From the NCBI RefSeq assembly GCF_025133575.1, contig NZ_CP104011.1, positions 4,038,965 to 4,102,964 on the forward strand: 64,000 nucleotides of DNA, in the 5' to 3' direction. The DNA is from Pseudomonas sp. GCEP-101. Lineage in GTDB: Bacteria > Pseudomonadota > Gammaproteobacteria > Pseudomonadales > Pseudomonadaceae. Positions 58,966 through 64,000 of this stretch are shown piece after piece. The position numbers and the translations under genes were made by a program. The first letter of the stretch is position 1. Each line of letters opens with the position of its first letter. Below the pieces are notes generated by a model that did not search any database, was not told where the DNA came from, and worked only from the letters and a program-made list of their open reading frames with translations.

Positions 58966-59676
58966 TCAACGGTAGGTGATGAGTTCCGGCGCCCTCAACA
59001 GTTCCAGATGCACGTGACTGTTGAAGGAAGCCAGGGCCACTTCGCTGCCGCGGAACTTCAGGCGGTTGAGCGAGGTGTTGACGATCTGCCAGTTGAGTTC
59101 GAAGGCGTTGAGGGCAGGGATGCCCGTCACCTGCTGGAGCACCGCGGTGATGGTGCCGCCGGAGGTGAAGACGCCGATGTTGTCCTTGCCGCTGGCCGAT
59201 TCCAGCAGGCGCTTGAGGCCGCCGTGCACGGTGTCGAGGAACTCGGCCCAGCTCACCAGGCCGTCCTTGTCATGGTCGCCGGAAACCCAGCGGGCGATCA
59301 CGGTGGAGAACAGGCGCTGGAACTCGGCGCGGTGGTCGGCCGCGCTGCGCATGATGTGCAACGCCTGCGGTTCGATTTCCAGCAGGTCCGGCAGGTGCGC
59401 GCGGATCACCGCGTCGGCTTCGAATTCGTTGAAGGCGGAATCGATTTCCAGGGCTGGCGTTTCGATCCCCGCTTCGTTCAGCCGGCCCATCACCGCTTCG
59501 GCGGTGTGGCGCTGGCGGCGCAGGTCGCCGGCGACGCAGCGGTCGAAGCGCAGGCCGAGGCTGGCCAGGTGCTCGCCGAGTATTTCCGCCTGGCGTACGC
59601 CGGTGGCCGAGAGCACATCGTAGTCGTCGGCGCCGAACGAAGCCTGGCCATGTCGAATCAGGTAGATGCTTCCCAC
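58966..59676 (-). CDS. Histidine phosphatase (phosphoglycerate-mutase superfamily)
   Basis: A 236-residue protein with the catalytic N-terminal LIRHGQASFG, a mid-chain Arg in VAGDLRRQRHTAE, and a second catalytic His that may lie in NSHVHLELL. The start is GTG at 59676 (GSIYLIRHGQ) after CGGGA, since the RHG motif normally lies a few residues from the N-terminus; the 31 upstream residues in frame are unlike the family. Substrate unknown. Confidence 0.87.
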   Translation of the reverse strand: MGSIYLIRHGQASFGADDYDVLSATGVRQAEILGEHLASLGLRFDRCVAGDLRRQRHTAEAVMGRLNEAGIETPALEIDSAFNEFEADAVIRAHLPDLLEIEPQALHIMRSAADHRAEFQRLFSTVIARWVSGDHDKDGLVSWAEFLDTVHGGLKRLLESASGKDNIGVFTSGGTITAVLQQVTGIPALNAFELNWQIVNTSLNRLKFRGSEVALASFNSHVHLELLRAPELITYR

Positions 59677-59887
59677 GCGCAGTATCCCGGCAGGGCTGAA
59701 AGTTCCGGCGAGGTTATGAGGATCACCTGGGGCTGTCAACGAAAAAACATACGCTTGTTTGAATGGCATTCGCTGGACTGATGCAGCGGTTTGCCAGCGC
59801 TGGTGGCGGGCCTGCGGCGTGGGTATGCTTGCGGGATTCGCTGCGCTCGCCTGGCGGGCTCGACCAGAATTGCAAAAGGGGAAGTGA

Positions 59888-60916
59888 GTGGAGTTTCTAG
59901 CGGATTACGCGGGTTTCCTGGCCAAGACCTTCACCGTCGTGGTGGCCATCGTCATCGTCCTGGTGGTGATCGCCGCACTGCGCGGCCGCGGCCGTCGCGG
60001 CGGCAGCGGACACCTGGAGGTGCACAAGCTCAACGACTTCTACAAGGAGCTGCGTGAGCGCCTGCAACATAGCGTATTGGAAAAGGCCAAGCTCAAGGCC
60101 CTGCGCAAGTCCGAGGCGAAAAACCTGAAGGACGCGAAAAAGAAGAAGGGCGGCGAGAAGAATCGCGTGTACGTGCTCGACTTCGATGGCGACATCAAGG
60201 CCTCGGCCACCGAGCAGCTGCGCCATGAAGTGACCGCGCTGCTGACCCTCGCCACCCCGCGCGACGAGGTGGTGCTGCGCCTGGAGAGCGGCGGCGGCAT
60301 GGTCCACGGCTACGGCCTGGCCGCTTCCCAGCTGGCGCGCATTCGCCAGGCGGGCGTGCCGCTGACCGTGTGCGTCGACAAGGTCGCCGCCAGCGGCGGC
60401 TACATGATGGCCTGCATCGGCGAGCGCATCCTTTCCGCTCCCTTCGCCATCCTCGGCTCCATTGGCGTGGTGGCGCAGTTGCCCAACGTGCACCGCTTGC
60501 TGAAGAAGCACGACGTCGATTTCGAAGTGCTCACCGCTGGCGAGTACAAGCGCACCCTGACCGTGTTTGGCGAGAACACCGACAAGGGGCGCGAGAAGTT
60601 CCAGGAAGACCTGGAAACCACCCACGAACTGTTCAAGCGCTTCGTCGTTCACTACCGCCCGCAGCTGGCCATCGATGAAATCGCCACCGGCGAGGTCTGG
60701 CTGGGCCAGGCAGCGCTGGGCAAGAAGCTGGTCGACGAACTCAAGACCAGTGACGAGTACCTGGCCGAACGCGCCCGCGAGGCGGATGTCTACCAGCTCA
60801 GCTACGTCCAGAAGAAGTCCATCCAGGAGCGCTTCGGTGTGGGCGTCAGCGGCGTGATCGACCGTGTGCTGGTGACCTGGTGGGATCGCCTGGGCCGCAG
60901 CCGCTTCTGGCAATGA
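59888..60916 (+). CDS. sohB: Inner-membrane peptidase SohB (S49 family)
   Basis: A 342-residue membrane-anchored serine protease of the signal-peptide-peptidase family. An N-terminal membrane helix (about 14–31, FTVVVAIVIVLVVIAAL) and a basic linker rich in Lys (about 70–90, KKKKGGEKNRV) lead to the S49 domain. The catalytic dyad is S169 (KVAASGGYMMA) and K221 (GEYKRTLT). The start is GTG 59888 after AAGGGGAAG. Confidence 0.94.
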   Translation: MEFLADYAGFLAKTFTVVVAIVIVLVVIAALRGRGRRGGSGHLEVHKLNDFYKELRERLQHSVLEKAKLKALRKSEAKNLKDAKKKKGGEKNRVYVLDFDGDIKASATEQLRHEVTALLTLATPRDEVVLRLESGGGMVHGYGLAASQLARIRQAGVPLTVCVDKVAASGGYMMACIGERILSAPFAILGSIGVVAQLPNVHRLLKKHDVDFEVLTAGEYKRTLTVFGENTDKGREKFQEDLETTHELFKRFVVHYRPQLAIDEIATGEVWLGQAALGKKLVDELKTSDEYLAERAREADVYQLSYVQKKSIQERFGVGVSGVIDRVLVTWWDRLGRSRFWQ

Positions 60917-60971
60917 TTGTCGTCGGGCGCCGGGATCGCGCCCGTTCCAAATTCGAAAGAGGAGGGTCGAA

Positions 60972-61964
60972 ATGAGTGCATTCAAGGCGTTGTGGGTCAC
61001 GGAAAGCGCACATGGCGTGTATGACCTGCAGGTGGCCGAGCGGCAGGTTGCCGATCTGCCGGTGGGTGAAGTGCTGGTGCGGGTGAAGTATTCGTCGCTG
61101 AACTACAAGGATGCGCTGTCCGCCAGCGGCAACCGAGGCGTCACCCGCAAGTACCCGCACACGCCCGGCATCGATGCCGCCGGCGTGGTGGAAGAATCCT
61201 CGGTGGCCGAATTCGCCGCCGGCGACGAAGTCATCGTCACCGGCTACGACCTGGGCATGAATACCCCGGGCGGCTTTGGCCAGTACATCCGCGTGCCGGC
61301 GGCGTGGCTGATCAAGCGCCCGCAGGGCCTGTCGCTGCGCGAGTCGATGATCCTCGGCACCGCCGGCCTAACCGCCGCGCTGTGCGTCGACAAGCTGGAG
61401 CGCGCCGGCGTAACGCCGTCCGCCGGCCCGATCCTGGTCACCGGCGCCACTGGCGGCGTGGGCAGCATCGCGGTGATGCTGCTGGCGCAACTGGGCTACA
61501 CCGTGGCGGCTGCCACCGGCAAGCTGGAGCAGGCCGAACTGCTGAACCGCCTCGGCGCCCGGCAGATCCTCGACCGCGCCACCGTCTCCGATGGCGTCGA
61601 CAAGCCGCTGCTGCGCGAGCAGTGGGCCGGCGCGGTGGACACCGTGGGTGGCGACATCCTGTTCAACGTGGTCAAGTCGTTGCAATACGGCGGCAGCGTC
61701 GCCTGCTGCGGCCTGACCGCCGGCGCCGCCTTCAAGGCCACCGTGCTGCCCTTCATCCTGCGCGGCGTGAACCTGCTGGGCGTGGACTCGGTGGAGCTGC
61801 CGCTGGTGGTCAAGGCGTCCATGTGGGACAAGCTGTCCCTGCAGTGGAAGCTCGACAACCTCGAAGCGGCGGTGCGCGAAGTCAAGCTCGACGACCTGCC
61901 GGCCGCCATTCACCAGATCCTCGCCGGCAAGTTGGTTGGGCGGGTGCTGGTGACGCTGGACTGA
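60972..61964 (+). CDS. acuI: Acrylyl-CoA reductase-like quinone oxidoreductase (YhdH/AcuI)
   Basis: A 330-residue NADPH-dependent MDR-family enzyme. The N-terminal GroES-like part contains YSSLNYKDALSASGNRGVTRKYPHTPGIDAAG, the signature of the YhdH/AcuI subgroup. The cofactor loop is VTGATGGVGSIAVMLLAQLGY. Members reduce acryloyl-CoA to propionyl-CoA and detoxify acrylate. AGAGGAGGG precedes the ATG. It has its own short spacer after sohB. Confidence 0.9.
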   Translation: MSAFKALWVTESAHGVYDLQVAERQVADLPVGEVLVRVKYSSLNYKDALSASGNRGVTRKYPHTPGIDAAGVVEESSVAEFAAGDEVIVTGYDLGMNTPGGFGQYIRVPAAWLIKRPQGLSLRESMILGTAGLTAALCVDKLERAGVTPSAGPILVTGATGGVGSIAVMLLAQLGYTVAAATGKLEQAELLNRLGARQILDRATVSDGVDKPLLREQWAGAVDTVGGDILFNVVKSLQYGGSVACCGLTAGAAFKATVLPFILRGVNLLGVDSVELPLVVKASMWDKLSLQWKLDNLEAAVREVKLDDLPAAIHQILAGKLVGRVLVTLD

Positions 61965-61997
61965 TCCTTCGTTCGATACCCGCGCCGGGCCCGGGCG

Positions 61998-62852
61998 TCA
62001 GCCCAGGTCCGGCAGCAGGTAGCCCGCCCACAGCGAATCGGCGAACTGGCGGCGGAAGAAGCCGAAGTGGCCAATGCGCTTCACGCCGATGTCCTCCGGG
62101 GCGATTCTCTTCAGGGTCTTCGGCGAGCCGCGGTAGAAGCCGTGCAGCGACTCGGTGTTGCGCCCGGACATCATCTCGTCGTCGGTGAAGGAGAGGGAGG
62201 TGATGGGCGTGCGCACCGAGGAATACGCCTCGCGCACCGCGCCACCTTCCGCGCCCACGGCGTACTCCGGATTCAGGCACCAGCGCCGCCATTGCTCGAT
62301 CACCCCGCGCGGCAGGTCGCCCACCACGCCCAGGCGCTTGCCGGGGAAATAGCCCAGCAGCGGCGTGATCGTTGGTGCCAGCAGATACCAGAGCAGCCAG
62401 GCCTTGTGCCGCAGCCCCTGGGTGTTCTCGCGCCAATAGCCGCTGCCGGTGGCGATGGTGAAGGCGCGGTGGATGCGCTCGGTGCCGCGTACGAAGGGCA
62501 GGATCTGCCCGCCCAGGCTGTGGCCGACCCAGAACACGGGCCGCTCGCCGGCCGCCTCGACCACGGCGTCGAGCATTGCGCTGCAGTCGTGGTTGCCCCA
62601 GGCCAGTATGTCGATATCCAGCTCGCGCAGATGGCCGGCGCGGGACGTGCCCATGCCGACGTAATCGAAGGTCACCGTCAGGTAGCCGCGCTCGGCCAGC
62701 CAGGTGGCGAAGGCCGCGTAGAAACGCTGTTCGACACCCATGGCAGGGACGATCAACACCGCTCCGCGCGCTTCGCCGGGCGGGTAGTACCAGTGGCTGG
62801 AGAGGCTGTGGCCGTTGCCGTTGTCCAGCGGACGGGGGAGCGGGGTGATCAT
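61998..62852 (-). CDS. Alpha/beta hydrolase
   Basis: A 284-residue serine hydrolase with the nucleophile elbow GHSLGG (VFWVGHSLGGQILPF), an oxyanion-hole segment VPAMGVEQRFY and a late acid/His region (SFTDDEMM … RIGHFGFFRRQF). The substrate is unknown. It starts 11 bp after the DUF4442 gene on the same strand, so the two form an operon facing the TetR regulator. Confidence 0.88.
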   Translation of the reverse strand: MITPLPRPLDNGNGHSLSSHWYYPPGEARGAVLIVPAMGVEQRFYAAFATWLAERGYLTVTFDYVGMGTSRAGHLRELDIDILAWGNHDCSAMLDAVVEAAGERPVFWVGHSLGGQILPFVRGTERIHRAFTIATGSGYWRENTQGLRHKAWLLWYLLAPTITPLLGYFPGKRLGVVGDLPRGVIEQWRRWCLNPEYAVGAEGGAVREAYSSVRTPITSLSFTDDEMMSGRNTESLHGFYRGSPKTLKRIAPEDIGVKRIGHFGFFRRQFADSLWAGYLLPDLG

Positions 62853-62863
62853 GGGCTTGTCCC

Positions 62864-63301
62864 TCAGGCCTGGCTGACGTACATGGTGATGTCGGCGCGG
62901 AATACCTTCTTGTCGCCCACATAAGCCAGCACCGGCACGACGATGTCGCCGTCCTGGTTCCAGTCGATGGCACGGCCGTCGGCCACGGCGCGAACATCAC
63001 CCTCGGCCTTGGCCAGGTATTCGACCGTCATGCCGCGGGGAATCCAGCGGCGGCCCTTGGGGATCGACACGTCAGTCATGGTCCCGGCGGCCAGTTCGGC
63101 CGCGTTGCACAGCGCGATGGCGTGCACCGTGCCGATGTGGTTGAGCACTTCGCGGCGCTTGGGGAAGGTGACTTCCGCATAGCCGGGGCGCAGTTCGACG
63201 AACTGCGGGGCGATGCTGGCGAAGTAGGGGGCGACCTGCCCGATCATGGCGCTGAACTGCGCGGGGCCGGCCTGCTGGTACATCTGCATCATCTGACTCA
63301 T
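62864..63301 (-). CDS. DUF4442 hotdog-fold protein
   Basis: A 145-residue protein of the DUF4442/PaaI-like hotdog superfamily. The core is FVELRPGYAEVTFPKRREVLNHIGTVHAIALCNAAELAAG, with HIGTVHA and the following helix at the expected active-site position. MTVEYLAKAEGDVRA and VPVLAYVGDKKVFRADITMYV follow. It probably binds or hydrolyses an acyl-CoA. It heads the operon divergent from the TetR gene and shares the intergenic palindrome with it. Confidence 0.88.
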   Translation of the reverse strand: MSQMMQMYQQAGPAQFSAMIGQVAPYFASIAPQFVELRPGYAEVTFPKRREVLNHIGTVHAIALCNAAELAAGTMTDVSIPKGRRWIPRGMTVEYLAKAEGDVRAVADGRAIDWNQDGDIVVPVLAYVGDKKVFRADITMYVSQA

Positions 63302-63367
63302 GGCAACTCCGGGGAAAAGCGGATTGAAGATGGATGCGCGCCCAGGCAGTATACGAAGATTAGAAAG

Positions 63368-63394
63368 TAATTCTAGAAAAATATTCTAGAATTA
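63368..63394. promoter_or_regulatory. Perfect palindrome, likely operator of the TetR-family regulator
   Basis: Half-sites TAATTCTAGAA (63368–63378) and TTCTAGAATTA (63384–63394) are exact reverse complements around the 5-bp spacer AAATA. The A/T-rich element lies 31 bp before the tetR start and 67 bp before the divergent DUF4442 start, where it could control both. Its composition differs sharply from the surrounding GC-rich DNA. Confidence 0.82.
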
Positions 63395-63424
63395 TGTTCG
63401 AGCGGTTTTTCCCATAGGAACCCC

Positions 63425-64000
63425 ATGGCCCGACCTTCCCGCAAAGACGACATCCTCCAGGCCGCGCTGGCCTGTTTCAGCGAATCCGGCGTGGACGCCA
63501 CCACCATCGAGATGATCCGCGACCGCTCCGGCGCCAGCATCGGCAGCCTCTACCACCACTATGGCAACAAGGAACGCATCATCGGTGCGCTCTACCTGAC
63601 CGGTGTCGGCCAGTACGCGGCATTGCTCGATGCCGGCTTGCAGGAGGCGAAGAGCGCGGAGGCGGTGGTCAAGCTGTTCGTCACCTCTTACGTCGACTGG
63701 GTCTCGGCCAACCCGGAGTGGGCGCGCTTCATCCTGCACAGCCGTGGACGCGTCGAGGCAGGGGAGATGGGCGAGGAACTGCGCGAGGCCAACCGCCAGC
63801 ACGGCCGGCGTATCGCCGAGTTACTGGCCGAGCACCGCAAGGCGGGGGCGTTCAAGGCGCTGTCGGCGGAGCTGTTCAATTCCGTGGTGATCGGCCCGAC
63901 CCACGACTATGCCCGCAATTGGCTGGCGGGGCGCACGCGGGTGGACCTGATCGACTGCCGCGAGCAACTGGCGCAGATTGCCTGGGAGAGTGTGCGGGCC
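63425..64000 (+). CDS. TetR-family transcriptional regulator, partial
   Basis: The first 192 codons, still open at the right edge. The N-terminal helix-turn-helix (about 8–55: RKDDILQAALACFSESGVDATTIEMIRDRSGASIGSLYHHYGNKERI) is a clear TetR DNA-binding domain; the rest is the ligand-binding helical domain. Divergent transcription from the DUF4442–hydrolase pair and the palindrome in between suggest that it represses both. The ligand may be an acyl-CoA, judged only from the neighbours. Confidence 0.93.
   Translation, partial: MARPSRKDDILQAALACFSESGVDATTIEMIRDRSGASIGSLYHHYGNKERIIGALYLTGVGQYAALLDAGLQEAKSAEAVVKLFVTSYVDWVSANPEWARFILHSRGRVEAGEMGEELREANRQHGRRIAELLAEHRKAGAFKALSAELFNSVVIGPTHDYARNWLAGRTRVDLIDCREQLAQIAWESVRA

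Overview
The window is a GC-rich chromosomal segment from a Pseudomonas. From memory, its gene order (nirB – kinase – nasA – lyase – nasT – nasS – acnB … lpxH – ppiB – glnS – cysS – folD – tRNAs – tig – clpP – clpX – lon – hupB – ppiD – fabI – npp – mltD – gloB – rnhA – dnaQ – ldcA … fimL – nudC) closely follows the PA1781–PA1836 region of P. aeruginosa. Extra genes and different spacers suggest a relative such as the P. nitroreducens/P. citronellolis group. There is no prophage, insertion sequence, plasmid gene or CRISPR array. Repeated DNA is limited to REP (GTAGGAGCGAG…) pairs, one structured intergenic block with a hexamer satellite, and one perfect 17-bp inverted repeat.

1–9.5 kb, minus strand: a nitrate-assimilation locus with nirB (cut by the left edge), a PP2C phosphatase–Ser/Thr kinase fusion, the nitrate transporter nasA, a hotdog thioesterase, a PL7 alginate-lyase-like gene and the nasS–nasT sensor/antiterminator pair. 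Three transcription units (nirB, nasA, nasST) carry the same control cassette: a sigma-54 -24/-12 promoter, then hexaloop RNA hairpins with A at loop position 1 and G at position 4, the last of them overlapping an intrinsic terminator. This is the ANTAR-antiterminator (NasT) architecture. Nitrogen limitation (sigma-54, presumably with NtrC) would start transcription and nitrate (NasS/NasT) would let it continue. The nasST operon has the cassette itself, which predicts positive autoregulation.

9.5–21.8 kb: acnB, a DUF1289 protein, a tandem Usp protein, miaE, an SPFH/band-7 membrane protein, lpxH, ppiB, then glnS–cysS and convergent folD. 21.9–22.35 kb: a tRNA operon, Arg(TCT)–His(GTG)–Leu(TAG). 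22.4–31.1 kb: the proteostasis block tig–clpP–clpX–lon–hupB–ppiD, with a sigma-32-type promoter before lon and a strong sigma-70 promoter before hupB. A tRNA-like folded segment followed by a terminator lies between hupB and ppiD.

31.1–44.1 kb: fabI and the peptide/peptidyl-nucleoside importer nppA1A2BCD (Yej family) on the minus strand, then mltD and gloB, and divergently a methyltransferase, rnhA and dnaQ. 44.1–51 kb: a 770-bp repeat-rich intergenic region, then a lysine/arginine-type decarboxylase (ldcA), a GAF-PAS-GGDEF-EAL protein and an AdiC-like antiporter, together a likely polyamine/acid-response module. 51–64 kb: a dienoyl-CoA isomerase-like hydratase, fimL, nudC, a TSUP permease, a small membrane protein, then lipid-metabolism genes (SDR, APH-fold kinase, SCP2 carrier, histidine phosphatase, sohB, acrylyl-CoA-reductase-like acuI, an alpha/beta hydrolase, a DUF4442 hotdog protein). 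The window ends in a TetR regulator cut by the right edge, with a perfect 11-5-11 bp palindrome in front of it.
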